Under the pieces are notes generated by a model. It was not told the DNA's origin. It searched no databases and saw only the letters and a list, made by a program, of their open reading frames with translations. This document shows positions 39,913 to 51,241 of a stretch of 64,000 bases of DNA, piece after piece; within the stretch, counting starts at the first letter, position 1, and each line of letters starts with the position of its first letter. The translations under genes and the position numbers were made by a program. Where the stretch lies: positions 620,001 through 684,000 of the forward strand of contig NZ_PGEZ01000002.1 of the NCBI RefSeq assembly GCF_002797495.1, in the 5' to 3' direction. Source of the DNA: Mumia flava. Its GTDB lineage: Bacteria; Actinomycetota; Actinomycetes; Propionibacteriales; Nocardioidaceae.

Positions 39913-40350
39913 TCACGACAGCTCCTCGTGCGGGTAGACGACGGCCGTGGCGCCGTCGATCTCCATCACGTCGACGAACGTGCCCTCGGGGATCACGAGG
40001 TGCTCGTCGTACGGGCGGGCGGTCCACTCCTCGCCGGACAGCCGCACCGCGCCGTGCCGGGCGCTGACCTCGTGGATGACCAGGGCCGTCTTGCCGACGA
40101 GGGCGTCGGTGCCGTCGCGCAGCAACGGCGGCTGCCGCATCTGGCGGCGCGCGATCGGCCGGATGACGGCCAGGGACACCCCACCGGTGAGGACGAACGC
40201 CAGCACCTGGGCGAGCACCGGCGCGCCGAGCCCGGCGACCACGGCGGCCACGAGCGCGGCACCGGCCAGCAGCCCGAAGGCGAACGTGAGCGTCGCGGCC
40301 TCGGCGATGCCGAGCAGCACCGCCAGCCCCAGCCACGCGACCCATGCCAT
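39913..40350 (-). CDS. NfeD-like membrane protein
   Basis: Partner of the SPFH protein, 145 aa. Three hydrophobic helices occupy the first 75 residues (WLGLAVLLGIAEAATLTFAF). The C-terminal half is an OB-fold (KTALVIHEVSARHGAVRLSG, EGTFVDVMEIDGATAVV). ATG 40350 follows GGGAGGTT. An ATG at 40380 is in frame, but a TAGGCT -10 box at 40383-40388 would place the transcript start downstream of it, so 40350 is preferred. Confidence 0.87.
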   Translation of the reverse strand: MAWVAWLGLAVLLGIAEAATLTFAFGLLAGAALVAAVVAGLGAPVLAQVLAFVLTGGVSLAVIRPIARRQMRQPPLLRDGTDALVGKTALVIHEVSARHGAVRLSGEEWTARPYDEHLVIPEGTFVDVMEIDGATAVVYPHEELS

Positions 40351-40510
40351 CGTCGAACCTCCCGCTCCGGGTGGTCTCATCGAGCCTAGCGCGCCGTGAC
40401 CAGGATCACCGGCGGCCGCGGACCTCGCCGGTCCTCACGGGGTGTCCGGTTGCCCCGAGCACGATCCCTCGACAGGGTGAAGGGGCGGACAGCGGGAGGA
40501 GCCCACGACG

Positions 40511-42325
40511 ATGAGCGCGAGCGACACGAGCGAGACGCACGACCAGCACGACCCGGACGACGAGAGCATCAAGGCGACGCTGGAGCGCAAGTCCGTCAAA
40601 CCGTCGGTGTTCTTCCCGGCGCTGATCCTGCTGCTGGTGGTGGTGGGCCTCAGCATGGCGTTCCCGGTCCGGACCGGCGAGGTCTTCGGCACGCTCAACG
40701 ACGCGGTGATCGGCTCGGTCGGCTGGTACTACACCCTGAGCGTCACCGGCTTCGTGATCTTCTCGCTCTGGATGGCGATCGGGCGGTTCGGCGACCTCAC
40801 GCTCGGCCCCGACGACGAGGGTCCCGAGTACGGCTTCTTCGTCTGGTTCTCGATGCTGTTCGCCGCCGGGATGGGCATCGGTCTGGTCTTCTGGGGCGCC
40901 GCCGAGCCGCTCTCGTTCTACGTCGACCCGAAGCCGGGGTGGAGCGGCGACGACGCGGACATCGCCCACCTGTCGATGGCGCAGACCTTCCTGCACTGGG
41001 GCGTCCACGCCTGGGCGATCTACGTGGTCGTCGGCCTGGCCCTCGCGTACGCGATCCACCGGCGCGGTCGGTCGATCTCGCTGCGGTGGACCCTCGAGCC
41101 GCTGCTCGGCGACCGGGTCAAGGGGTGGGTCGGCGACCTGATCGACGTGGTCGCGATCGTCGGGACCATCGCCGGGGTCGCGACGTCGCTCGGTCTCGGC
41201 GTCTCCCAGATCTCGGCCGGCCTGGTCTACCTGGACGTCGTCGACGAGGCCACCGACCCGCTGATGGTGGCGCTGATCGTCGCGATCACCGCGATCGCGA
41301 CGATCTCCGTCGTCACCGGCCTCGACATCGGCATCAAGATCCTGTCGAACTTCAACATCGCGCTCGCCGGCGTGTTCGCGGTCGTGCTCCTGATCCTCGG
41401 CCCGACGCTGTTCCTGCTGCGCAGCTTCGTGGAGAACATCGGCGCGTACCTCTTCGAGGTCATCCCGCTGAGCTTCTCGACGAGCGCGTTCTTCGGCGAG
41501 GACGGCGAGGCGTGGCAGGGCGCGTGGACGACGTTCTACTGGGGCTGGTGGATCTCGTGGGCGCCGTTCGTCGGGCTGTTCATCGCACGGATCTCACGCG
41601 GCCGGACGGTGCGCGAGTTCGTCTTCGGTGTGCTGCTCGTGCCGACGCTGGTCTCGATGGTGTGGTTCTCGATCCTCGGCGGCAGCGCGCTCTACCAGCA
41701 GATCTTCGGCGGCGGGGGTCTGACGAACGACGACGGCACGGTGACGAGCGAGAACGTGCTGTTCAACCTGGTCGGCGACCTGCCCGGCGGGACCTTGCTG
41801 GTCGGGATCGTGATCCTGCTCGTCACGATCTTCTTCGTGACCTCGTCGGACTCCGGCTCCCTGGTCGTCGACATGCTCGCGTCCGGAGGCGACACGAACC
41901 CTCCGAAGTGGAGCCGGGTGATGTGGGCGGTGATCGAGGGATCGGTCGCGATCGGGCTGCTCCTCGCAGGCAGCCGCGCGACCGACGATCCGCTCGATGC
42001 GCTCGGCGCCCTGCAGACCGGCGCGATCCTCACCGCGGCGCCGTTCAGCGTGATCATGATCGCGATGTGCTTCGCGCTCTACAAGGTGTTCAAGAGCGAG
42101 TACCGCGAGATCCAGCGGCTCAACCGCAAGGCGCGGGTCCGGGCGATGCAGGACGAGCTCGGCGACGCCATGACCGAGCAGGTCACCGACCACCTCGTCG
42201 AGAACTTCGACGACCACTTCGGTGAGCACGTCGACTCCCACGTCGAGACCGCGCTCGACCGCCGTTCGCGCTGGCGCCGTCCGCTCAGCCGCCGTTCAGC
42301 AGGACCCGACGACCCGCAGGAGTGA
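40511..42325 (+). CDS. BCCT-family betaine/carnitine/choline transporter
   Basis: Sodium- or proton-coupled uptake carrier for quaternary ammonium compounds, 604 aa, with about 12 helices. Signature stretches: AAGMGIGLVFWGAAEPLSF (unwound helix 3 and glycine-rich region) and WWISWAPFVGLFIARISRG (aromatic substrate box). Charged N- and C-terminal tails (about 30 and 90 residues) may sense osmotic stress. ATG 40511 follows GGGAGGAG. Its last 41 bp overlap the end of the convergent metallo-hydrolase gene. Confidence 0.92.
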   Translation: MSASDTSETHDQHDPDDESIKATLERKSVKPSVFFPALILLLVVVGLSMAFPVRTGEVFGTLNDAVIGSVGWYYTLSVTGFVIFSLWMAIGRFGDLTLGPDDEGPEYGFFVWFSMLFAAGMGIGLVFWGAAEPLSFYVDPKPGWSGDDADIAHLSMAQTFLHWGVHAWAIYVVVGLALAYAIHRRGRSISLRWTLEPLLGDRVKGWVGDLIDVVAIVGTIAGVATSLGLGVSQISAGLVYLDVVDEATDPLMVALIVAITAIATISVVTGLDIGIKILSNFNIALAGVFAVVLLILGPTLFLLRSFVENIGAYLFEVIPLSFSTSAFFGEDGEAWQGAWTTFYWGWWISWAPFVGLFIARISRGRTVREFVFGVLLVPTLVSMVWFSILGGSALYQQIFGGGGLTNDDGTVTSENVLFNLVGDLPGGTLLVGIVILLVTIFFVTSSDSGSLVVDMLASGGDTNPPKWSRVMWAVIEGSVAIGLLLAGSRATDDPLDALGALQTGAILTAAPFSVIMIAMCFALYKVFKSEYREIQRLNRKARVRAMQDELGDAMTEQVTDHLVENFDDHFGEHVDSHVETALDRRSRWRRPLSRRSAGPDDPQE

Positions 42326-43052
42326 CCAGGGCCTCCACGTCGGCGCCCGCCTCGGCGAGGGCGTCGGCGAACCGCTGACCGGGCGTCTCGAAGAAGTGCC
42401 GCCGCGTCGCCGGCGCCACCCGCCCCATCCCGACGGGCCAGAACGTGCCCCAGTGCACCGGCACGGCCCAGCGCGCCCCGACCTGCTCGACCAGCCGTAC
42501 GGCCTGCACCGGGTCGACGTGGTCCTCCCCCAGCGTCGGCCCCCAGCCGCCGACCGGGACCATCGCGAGGTCGACGGAGGAGACGCCGGTCAGGTCGGTC
42601 GCGGGCCCCGTGTCGCCGGGGAACCAGAAGGAGCCGTCGTCGCCGGCGACCCGGAACCCGATCGGCATCGACGCGCGCCGCGACCACCGGTGCCGGCTCG
42701 CCGGGTGGTCGGCGGGCAGGACCTCGACGCTCAGTCCGCACAGCTGCAGCCGGTCGCCGGCCACGGCCTCACGCACGTCGAGGCCCAGACCGGACAACAG
42801 CCCCGAGCTGCTCTCCGGCACCACCACGACGGTCCCGGGAGCCAGCCGGCGCAGCGACGGCACGTGGAAGTGGTCGAGGTGCAGGTGCGAGACCAGCACG
42901 AGGTCGGCCGTGGCGGCCGAGGCGTCGGGTGACGCGCTGTGCCGTCGGAGGTGCGCGAAGCGGTCGACGAGCACGGGGTCGGTCAGCACCCGTCGTCCGC
43001 CGATCTCGACGGTCGCCGTCGAGTGCCCCCACCACGTCACCGCGCTGACCAC
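42285..43052 (-). CDS. MBL-fold metallo-hydrolase (UlaG-like)
   Basis: Zinc hydrolase of 255 aa in the lactonase/UlaG branch of the metallo-beta-lactamase superfamily. [20 protein letters not shown] begins the fold, HLHLDHFH is the metal motif, and WFPGDTGP and VPVHWGTF carry later metal ligands. GTG 43052 lies 6 nt after TAGAGT on the minus strand, so it is probably leaderless. The 3' end overlaps the convergent BCCT gene by 41 bp. Substrate unknown. Confidence 0.88.
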   Translation of the reverse strand: MVSAVTWWGHSTATVEIGGRRVLTDPVLVDRFAHLRRHSASPDASAATADLVLVSHLHLDHFHVPSLRRLAPGTVVVVPESSSGLLSGLGLDVREAVAGDRLQLCGLSVEVLPADHPASRHRWSRRASMPIGFRVAGDDGSFWFPGDTGPATDLTGVSSVDLAMVPVGGWGPTLGEDHVDPVQAVRLVEQVGARWAVPVHWGTFWPVGMGRVAPATRRHFFETPGQRFADALAEAGADVEALVTPAGRRVLLNGG

Positions 43053-43116
43053 GGAGCCACTCTACGGAGGCCGAGTGCGGTTACGCTGTGGCGACGCGAG
43101 CGAGCCTGGAGGAAGC

Positions 43117-44475
43117 ATGACGAACGGCCGGATCCGGATCACCCTCGACGAGTCGGAGATGCCGACGCACTGGTACAACATCGTCGCGGACCTGCCGACC
43201 CCGCCGCCTCCGCCGCTGCACCCGGGCACGCACCAGCCCGTGGGGCCGGACGACCTCGCGCCGCTCTTCCCGCCGGAGCTGATCGCCCAGGAGGTGACCG
43301 CCGAGCGCTACGTGGAGATCCCGGAGCCGGTGCGCGACGTGTACCGGCAGTACCGCCCGTCACCGCTCGTGCGCGCACGACGGTGGGAGCAGCGGCTCGG
43401 CACGTCCGCACGGATCTACTACAAGTACGAGGGTGTCTCGCCGGCCGGATCCCACAAGACGAACACCTCGGTGCCGCAGGTCTACTACAACGCGATCAAC
43501 GGCGTCACGCGGCTCACGACCGAGACCGGGGCCGGGCAGTGGGGCACGGCTCTGGCGTACGCGTGCGCCCTGTTCGGCGTCGAGTGCGAGGTGTGGCAGG
43601 TCGGGGCGTCGTACGACACCAAGCCGCAGCGCCGCACCCTGATCGAGGTCTTCGGCGGGAAGGTGCACCGGTCGCCCAGCACGCTGACGGGGTTCGGCAA
43701 GGGCTTCGACGCCGGGCACCCCGGTTCGCTCGGCATCGCGATCACCGAGGCGGTCGAGCTGGCCGCCCAGGACGAGGCCACGAAGTACGCGCTGGGCTCG
43801 GTCCTCAACCACGTGCTGCTGCACCAGAGCGTGATCGGTCAGGAGGCCGTCCTCCAGCTCGCGAAGGCGGGCGAGTCCGGCGCCGACCACGTGATCGGGT
43901 GCGCCGGCGGCGGCTCGAACTTCGCCGGCCTCGCGTTCCCGTTCCTGCGGGAGAGGCTCGAGGGTCGCCAGGCACCGCGGATCACCGCTGTGGAGCCCGC
44001 GTCGTGCCCGACGCTGACCCGGGGCGAGTACCGCTACGACTTCGGCGACACCGGCGGCATGACGCCGCTCATGAAGATGCACACGCTGGGCCACGACTTC
44101 GTGCCGTCGCCGATCCACGCCGGCGGCCTGCGGTACCACGCGATGGCGCCGCTGGTCTCGCACGTCGTCGAGGAGGGGATGATCGACGCGGTCGCGCTGC
44201 ACCAGAGCGAGTGCTTCGAGACGGCGACCGAGTTCGCCCGGACGGAGGGGATCGTGCCCGCCCCGGAGTCCTCGCACGCGCTCGCCCAGGTTCGGCGGAC
44301 CGCGCTCGCCGCTGCCGAGGCCGGCGAGGAGCCGGTGATCGTGGTGGGTCTGTCCGGGCACGGGCTGCTCGAGCTCGGCGCGTACGACTCGTTCCTGCAC
44401 GGCCGGCTCGGCGACGACCCGCTCAGCGACGAGGACCTCGCCTCGTCGCTCGCCGCGGTGCCGAGGATCGGCTGA
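43117..44475 (+). CDS. TrpB2-type tryptophan synthase beta chain-like enzyme
   Basis: PLP enzyme of 452 aa of the TrpB2 group, which makes tryptophan from indole (or phosphoserine) and serine. The PLP lysine is in [11 protein letters not shown] (about residue 113), the phosphate-binding glycine loop is [11 protein letters not shown], and the long N-terminus ([18 protein letters not shown]) is typical of the B2 type rather than B1. ATG 43117 follows TGGAGGAA; a TACGCT -10 lies at 43082-43087. No other trp genes are near, so a salvage or related role is likely. Confidence 0.9.
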   Translation: MTNGRIRITLDESEMPTHWYNIVADLPTPPPPPLHPGTHQPVGPDDLAPLFPPELIAQEVTAERYVEIPEPVRDVYRQYRPSPLVRARRWEQRLGTSARIYYKYEGVSPAGSHKTNTSVPQVYYNAINGVTRLTTETGAGQWGTALAYACALFGVECEVWQVGASYDTKPQRRTLIEVFGGKVHRSPSTLTGFGKGFDAGHPGSLGIAITEAVELAAQDEATKYALGSVLNHVLLHQSVIGQEAVLQLAKAGESGADHVIGCAGGGSNFAGLAFPFLRERLEGRQAPRITAVEPASCPTLTRGEYRYDFGDTGGMTPLMKMHTLGHDFVPSPIHAGGLRYHAMAPLVSHVVEEGMIDAVALHQSECFETATEFARTEGIVPAPESSHALAQVRRTALAAAEAGEEPVIVVGLSGHGLLELGAYDSFLHGRLGDDPLSDEDLASSLAAVPRIG

Positions 44476-44550
44476 GCGGATTCGGCGGTCCGGCTGTCGA
44501 AATCCGGCGGGCCCGTTCGGCGCACTGTCGAGAGGCTCGATCGCATCGCC

Positions 44551-44569
44551 GGTCGAGCGTGTCGAGACC
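44551..44569. repeat. Possible dispersed GGTCGAG..CGAGACC element
   Basis: GGTCGAGCGTGTCGAGACC resembles short intergenic elements I recall as abundant in Nocardioidaceae and relatives. Only this copy is in the window, so its repeat status is unproven. Confidence 0.3.
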
Positions 44570-44599
44570 GCGAACCACAGCGACGAAAAGGATGCACCG

Positions 44600-45163
44600 A
44601 TGAGACCACTGATCGTGACGGCGTTCGTCTCGGCCGACGGCGTGATGGAGGCGCCGGGCGGCGAGGAGGGGTACCGCAACTCCGGCTGGACGTTCAAGGA
44701 CGTGGAGTTCGACGAGGCGGCCTACGAGATCAAGGGCCGCGAGCAGGAGGAGACGACGGCGCTGCTGCTCGGGCGGCGCAGCTACGAGGCGTTCGCGCCG
44801 GTGTGGCCGACGATGGAGGAGTTCGCGGAGTACAACGCGATGCCGCGCTACGTCGTGTCCACGACGCTCGAGTCCGACGACGAGCGGTGGCCGGCGACCG
44901 TCCTGCGGTCGCTCGACGACGTCGCGGCGCTGAAGGAGACCGAGGGCGGTCCGATCGCCGTCCACGGCAGCGCCACGCTGGGGCACGCGCTGGCCGATGC
45001 CGGTCTCGTGGACCGCTACCACCTGCTCGTCTTCCCGTTGCTCCTCGGGGCCGGCAAGCGCCTGTTCAGCGATGCTGACAAGGACACGACGAGGCTCCGG
45101 CTGGCCGAGTACGAGGCGTACGGCAACGGGATCATGAAGTGTGTCTACGACGTCAATCCTTGA
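44600..45163 (+). CDS. Dihydrofolate reductase-fold (RibD C-terminal) protein
   Basis: Protein of 187 aa in the DHFR/RibD-C superfamily, a NADPH-dependent reductase of unknown substrate. LIVTAFVSADGVMEAPGG at the start, LLLGRRSYEAF near residue 55 and VHGSATLGHALADAGLVDRY in the second half are the cofactor-contact motifs. An AAGGAT ribosome site precedes ATG 44600. Two other members of the same family lie at 47789-48355 and 60399-60959. Confidence 0.85.
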   Translation: MRPLIVTAFVSADGVMEAPGGEEGYRNSGWTFKDVEFDEAAYEIKGREQEETTALLLGRRSYEAFAPVWPTMEEFAEYNAMPRYVVSTTLESDDERWPATVLRSLDDVAALKETEGGPIAVHGSATLGHALADAGLVDRYHLLVFPLLLGAGKRLFSDADKDTTRLRLAEYEAYGNGIMKCVYDVNP

Positions 45164-45183
45164 TGCCGGGACGACGGAGGGAC

Positions 45184-45226
45184 TTGACACCTGTCTGACA
45201 GGCGCTACGGTGCCTGTCAGACAGGT
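45184..45226 (+). promoter_or_regulatory. OsmC-operon promoter with a double palindromic operator
   Basis: TTGACA (45184-45189), a 16-nt spacer and TACGGT (45206-45211) form a near-consensus promoter. Two perfect 15-bp inverted arms, ACCTGTCTGACAGGC (45189-45203) and its complement (45212-45226), flank the -10 box. Each arm is itself a palindrome, CCTGTC-N-GACAGG. A dimeric repressor could occupy both; the GntR gene of the same operon is the natural candidate. Confidence 0.8.
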
Positions 45227-45249
45227 TCTCCACGAAAGGTCCGTCTGCG

Positions 45250-45711
45250 ATGAGCGATCAGAACGCAGCCTCCGCCAACCGCGACGTCGTCGTGCGCAGC
45301 CTCGACAACTTCGCCTCCGTCGCCACGATCGGCGGTGAGCACTCCGTCGTGATCGACGAGCCGCGCGAGTTCGCGGGCGACGGCGCCGCCCCGAATCCGT
45401 TCGGCCTGATCCTCTCCGCGCTCGGCGGGTGCATCGCCGGCACGCTCCGAGGAGTCGCGCGCCAGCACGACTTCGACTACGCCGACGCCTCCGTACGGCT
45501 CTCGCTGCGGGTCAACCGGCCGACCAAGGGACCGCTGGACCCGGGCGAGCGCGAGCTGCGGATCTCGCGGGTGATGGCCGACGTCACCATCACCGGATCG
45601 CTCACCGAGGAGCAGCAGGGACTGCTGCGCCACGGCGTGGAGACCTGCCCGGTCGGCAACACCCTGCGCCGGTCGCTGAACCTGGTCGAGACCGTCACGT
45701 TCAAGGGCTGA
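45250..45711 (+). CDS. OsmC-family peroxiredoxin-like protein
   Basis: Thiol protein of 153 aa of the OsmC/Ohr family, which reduces organic peroxides or modifies thiols. The two active-site cysteines are in LSALGGCIAGTLRG (about residue 60) and GVETCPVGNTLRRS (about residue 135). First gene of an operon with a deaminase-like amidohydrolase (7 bp later) and a GntR regulator, behind a strong promoter that seems tightly repressible. Confidence 0.88.
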   Translation: MSDQNAASANRDVVVRSLDNFASVATIGGEHSVVIDEPREFAGDGAAPNPFGLILSALGGCIAGTLRGVARQHDFDYADASVRLSLRVNRPTKGPLDPGERELRISRVMADVTITGSLTEEQQGLLRHGVETCPVGNTLRRSLNLVETVTFKG

Positions 45712-45718
45712 GGCAACC

Positions 45719-46981
45719 ATGAGCACCCAGCACGACGGCACCTTCGACCTCGTCGTCGACCACGCCCGGCTCCTCGACGGCCGCGTCGTGACGCTCGGCA
45801 TCAGCGACGGGCGCTTCCGCCACGTCGGAGATCCCGTGAGCGTCGCCTCCCGCGACCGCATCGACGCCGACGGACGACTCGTCACCGAGACGTTCGTCAA
45901 CCCGCACATGCACCTCGAGAAGGTCTACACGCTCGAGAGGGCAGGCGACGCGGCCCTGCACGCGTACACCTCGGACTCGATGGGCGATGCGCTCGGCTCG
46001 ATCGTCCGCGACGCGTCGACGGTGAAGCAGAGCTACGACCGGGCCTGGATCATGCCGAACGTCCGCCGCGCCCTCGATCTCGCGGTGGTGAACGGCGTGC
46101 TGCACGTCCAGGCCTTCGTCGACGTCGACACGTCGGCGGGACTCGAGGGACTGGAGGCGGTCCTCGCGGTGCGCGAGGAGTACCGCGGCCTCGTCGACCT
46201 CCAGGTCGTGGCATTCCCGCAGGACGGTGTCCTGCGTGATCCGGGCGCCGCCGAGCTCTGCGAGGAGGGGCTCCGGATCGGTGCCGACGTGGTCGGCGGG
46301 ATCCCGTGGATCGAGAGCACGGACCGTGACGCACGCGCCCACGTCGAGTGGGCGTGCGCGCTCGCGTCCCGCACCGGCCGACGCGTGGCCATGCTGGTCG
46401 ACGACGCGGGCGACCCGTCGCTGCGCACGACGGCCATGCTCGGCGAGGCGATGCTCGACCACGACCTCGTCGGACGGGGCGTCGCGTGCCACGCGCGCGC
46501 GATCGGCGAGTACCCCCAGCCCACCGTGAGCCGCCTGGTCGAGCTCGCCCGTCGCGCAGGCCTCGGCTTCGTCTCCGACCCGCACACGGGTCCGCTGCAC
46601 CTACCGGTGCGGAAGTTCCTCGCCGAGGGCCTCCACGTGTCGCTCGGGCAGGACGACATCGAGGACGCCTACTATCCGTTCGGCCGGCACAGCATGCTCG
46701 AGGTGGCGTTCCTGGCTGCGCACGTCCTCGGCTTCCTGTCCGCCGGTGAGCAGCGCACCCTGATCGAGCTCGTGACCGGGCGGGCCGCGCAGGTGCTGGG
46801 GCTCGACGGGCACGCGGTCGAGGTCGGTCGCGCTGCGAACCTGTGCATCCACTCCGACGAGCGGGTGGTCGACGTGCTGCGTGAGCACGCTCGACCCTGG
46901 AAGGTCCTGCGTGACGGGCGCGTCGTGGCCGAGTCGACCACGGCGTCGACGATCCATCGCGCCGCGCCGGAGCAGCGATAG
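45719..46981 (+). CDS. Cytosine-deaminase-like amidohydrolase with altered metal site
   Basis: Amidohydrolase-superfamily protein of 420 aa related to CodA. The first metal pair is intact (NPHMHLEK, His63/His65), as are a later His (VACHARA, His258) and the aspartate in LGQDDIEDAYYP (Asp312). Where CodA has HCDEIDD (a metal-ligand His and the catalytic Glu), this protein reads LVDDAGD, so the His is Leu226 and the Glu is Asp229. It may act on a different substrate, use another metal geometry, or be catalytically dead. It lies 7 bp after the osmC gene; its TAG stop begins the -10 box of the GntR gene. Confidence 0.8.
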   Translation: MSTQHDGTFDLVVDHARLLDGRVVTLGISDGRFRHVGDPVSVASRDRIDADGRLVTETFVNPHMHLEKVYTLERAGDAALHAYTSDSMGDALGSIVRDASTVKQSYDRAWIMPNVRRALDLAVVNGVLHVQAFVDVDTSAGLEGLEAVLAVREEYRGLVDLQVVAFPQDGVLRDPGAAELCEEGLRIGADVVGGIPWIESTDRDARAHVEWACALASRTGRRVAMLVDDAGDPSLRTTAMLGEAMLDHDLVGRGVACHARAIGEYPQPTVSRLVELARRAGLGFVSDPHTGPLHLPVRKFLAEGLHVSLGQDDIEDAYYPFGRHSMLEVAFLAAHVLGFLSAGEQRTLIELVTGRAAQVLGLDGHAVEVGRAANLCIHSDERVVDVLREHARPWKVLRDGRVVAESTTASTIHRAAPEQR

Positions 46982-46984
46982 GCT
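46979..46984 (+). promoter_or_regulatory. -10 box TAGGCT overlapping the amidohydrolase stop
   Basis: Stop TAG 46979-46981 begins TAGGCT; 7 nt later is GTG 46992 of the GntR gene. The regulator may thus also be made from its own leaderless transcript, independent of the repressed operon promoter. Confidence 0.5.
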
Positions 46985-46991
46985 CGCCTGC

Positions 46992-47738
46992 GTGGTGACG
47001 TCCGCGCAGTCCGCAAGTCCTCCCGACGGCCCGCCGCCCTCGGTTCAGCGGCGGCTGCAGGCGCTGTGGGACGAGGTTGCCCGCGCCGGCGGGGTGATGC
47101 CGAGCGAGCCGGCGCTCGCAGCGACGCTGTCGATGAGCCGCCCGGCGCTGCGCGAAGCGCTGGTCCGGCTCGAGGAGCGCGGGTACATCCACCGCCGCAA
47201 GGGCGCCGACACAGTCGTGAACACCTCGCTGCTCGACGTCCCGGCGCGGTTCGACCAGCGCATCGACCAGTCCGAGCTGATCGCGGCGATGGGTCGCACT
47301 CCCACGCTGGACGTGCTCGCGTCGGAGATCTCCGCGATCTCCTCACAGGAGGCACGCGAGTACGAGCTCCCGCCGGAGACTCAGGTCCTGCGCGTGGCGA
47401 AACGCTGGTCCGCCGACGGTCTCCCGGTGATGCTCGCACGGGACGCCATCCGGATCGGGCCCGGGATCGACCCGGACGACGTCGACCCGGCGCGGTCGTT
47501 GTTCGAGATCGCGCCGGAGCTGACCGGGGAACGCATCGAGTGGGAGATCGCCTGGCCGTCCGCGGCCGCGCTCGGCGACCAGGACGCGGAGCGTCTCGAC
47601 CAGCCCTCGGGTGAGCCCGTGCTCACGCTCGACGCCACCGGCGTGAGCCGGCTCGGCCGCGTGGGCTACTGGACGTCGGAGATCCACCTCCCGGGCGCCT
47701 TCCGGTATGCGATGATCCACCGCACGGGCCGGACCTAG
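46992..47738 (+). CDS. GntR-family (HutC/UTRA type) regulator
   Basis: Transcription factor of 248 aa. The N-terminal winged helix (about 15-85) includes MPSEPALAATLSMSRPALRE and ALVRLEERGYIHRRKG. The C-terminal part (about 100-245) is a UTRA-like ligand domain (TQVLRVAKRWSADGLPVMLA). It is last in the OsmC/amidohydrolase operon and is the likely repressor at the double CCTGTC-N-GACAGG operator. GTG 46992 lies 7 nt after TAGGCT, and an adjacent GTG at 46995 is equally possible. Confidence 0.85.
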   Translation: MVTSAQSASPPDGPPPSVQRRLQALWDEVARAGGVMPSEPALAATLSMSRPALREALVRLEERGYIHRRKGADTVVNTSLLDVPARFDQRIDQSELIAAMGRTPTLDVLASEISAISSQEAREYELPPETQVLRVAKRWSADGLPVMLARDAIRIGPGIDPDDVDPARSLFEIAPELTGERIEWEIAWPSAAALGDQDAERLDQPSGEPVLTLDATGVSRLGRVGYWTSEIHLPGAFRYAMIHRTGRT

Positions 47739-47788
47739 CAGCGCCTCGAGGGCGGGCGAGGCGGTGTCGGAGGTCGCCGTCGACCGGC

Positions 47789-48355
47789 TCAGTCCGAGTC
47801 GACGGACCGCACGGCGTAGACCAGTCGCGCGAACTGCCCGACGGCAGTCGCCGAGACGAGGCGCAGCCGGTCGGACTCGAGCCGGCGCGGGAGGAGCGGG
47901 GCGCCGCCGGTGAGGGCGACCGGCGCGACCGAGATCGCGATCTCGTCCAAGGCGCCGGCGTCGATGAACTGGCCGGCGAGATCGCCACCGCCGACCACCC
48001 AGACGTCGCCGTCACCCGCGGCCTCCCGGATCGCCGGCAGCGCGTCGGCCACGGACCCGGAGACGAACCGGACGTCCGCCCCCTCCGGGACCGGCAGGTC
48101 GCGCGTCGTGAAGACGAAGGTCGGCTTGTCGCCGTGGAAGTTCTGCCACTTCTCCGGGTGCGCCAGGATGTCCTCCTGGGCGAGCACCCAGGCGTACGTC
48201 GTGGAGCCCTCGACCAGCACGCTCGCCTCCGAGGGGAACAGGCCCTCGTCAGGATGCTCACCCCCGTCGACGGCGAACAGCCAGTCCAGGGAGTTGTCCT
48301 CGTCGGCGATCCAGCCGTTCAGGCTCGTTGCGGTGTCGAACAGGATCTTGGCCAT
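47789..48355 (-). CDS. Dihydrofolate reductase-fold (RibD C-terminal) protein
   Basis: Reductase-fold protein of 188 aa. KILFDTATSLNGWIADEDNS is the N-terminal cofactor segment, DVWVVGGGDLAGQFIDAGAL the second, and LLPRRLESDRLRLVS closes the domain. ATG 48355 lies 6 nt after TATCGT on the minus strand, so the mRNA is probably leaderless. It converges with the GntR operon; a short hairpin (47742-47763) lies between. Substrate unknown. Confidence 0.85.
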   Translation of the reverse strand: MAKILFDTATSLNGWIADEDNSLDWLFAVDGGEHPDEGLFPSEASVLVEGSTTYAWVLAQEDILAHPEKWQNFHGDKPTFVFTTRDLPVPEGADVRFVSGSVADALPAIREAAGDGDVWVVGGGDLAGQFIDAGALDEIAISVAPVALTGGAPLLPRRLESDRLRLVSATAVGQFARLVYAVRSVDSD

Positions 48356-48390
48356 GCACCGACGATAGGCGGGGCGACTGACAACCGACC

Positions 48391-48424
48391 GAGGGCCGGC
48401 CCCGCGTACGCAGGACCGGCCCTC
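48391..48424 (-). terminator. Hairpin downstream of katG
   Basis: Perfect 9-bp arms GAGGGCCGG / CCGGCCCTC around a 16-nt loop, about 40 nt past the katG stop. Confidence 0.6.
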
Positions 48425-48463
48425 GCCGGCGAACGATGCGGATCCGGAGGTCCGCCGTCGGAC

Positions 48464-50788
<2,325 letters not shown>

Positions 50789-51235
50789 TCAGGCAAGCTC
50801 GGTCTCGGGTCGGCGATGGGCAGCGCACTGGGGGCAGAGCCCCCAGAAGATCACCTCGGCCTCGTCGATCGCGAAGCCGTGGTCGTCGGACGCGGTCAGG
50901 CACGGCGCCTCGCCGACGGCGCAGTCCACGTCGTCGATGCGGCCGCAGGAGCGGCAGACGACGTGGTGGTGGTTGTCGCCCACCCGCGCCTCGTAGCGGG
51001 ACACCGACCCCGACGGCTGGATGCGCCGGACCAGCCCTGCGGCCGTCAGGCGGTGCAGCGAGTCGTAGACGGCCTGGTGCGAGACCTCCGGGAGCGCGCC
51101 ACGCACGGCGTCGATGATCGACTCGGTGTCGGCGTGCGGGTGCGTGTGCACCGCGTCCAGGACCGCCATCCGCGGCCGGGTCACGCGCAGCGACGCGGTC
51201 CGCAGCATCTGCTCGTAGTCCGGTCCCGATGGCAT
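50789..51235 (-). CDS. furA: Fur-family regulator of katG (FurA-like)
   Basis: Metal-dependent repressor of 148 aa. The winged helix includes LPEVSHQAVYDSLHRLTAAG. The dimer domain has GDNHHHVVCRSCGRIDD and the structural zinc pair CPQC near the C-terminus. It should repress itself and katG until peroxide oxidises it. ATG 51235 lies 6 nt after CAGGAT, so the message is leaderless, as described for mycobacterial furA. Confidence 0.93.
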   Translation of the reverse strand: MPSGPDYEQMLRTASLRVTRPRMAVLDAVHTHPHADTESIIDAVRGALPEVSHQAVYDSLHRLTAAGLVRRIQPSGSVSRYEARVGDNHHHVVCRSCGRIDDVDCAVGEAPCLTASDDHGFAIDEAEVIFWGLCPQCAAHRRPETELA

Positions 51236-51241
51236 GCCCTC

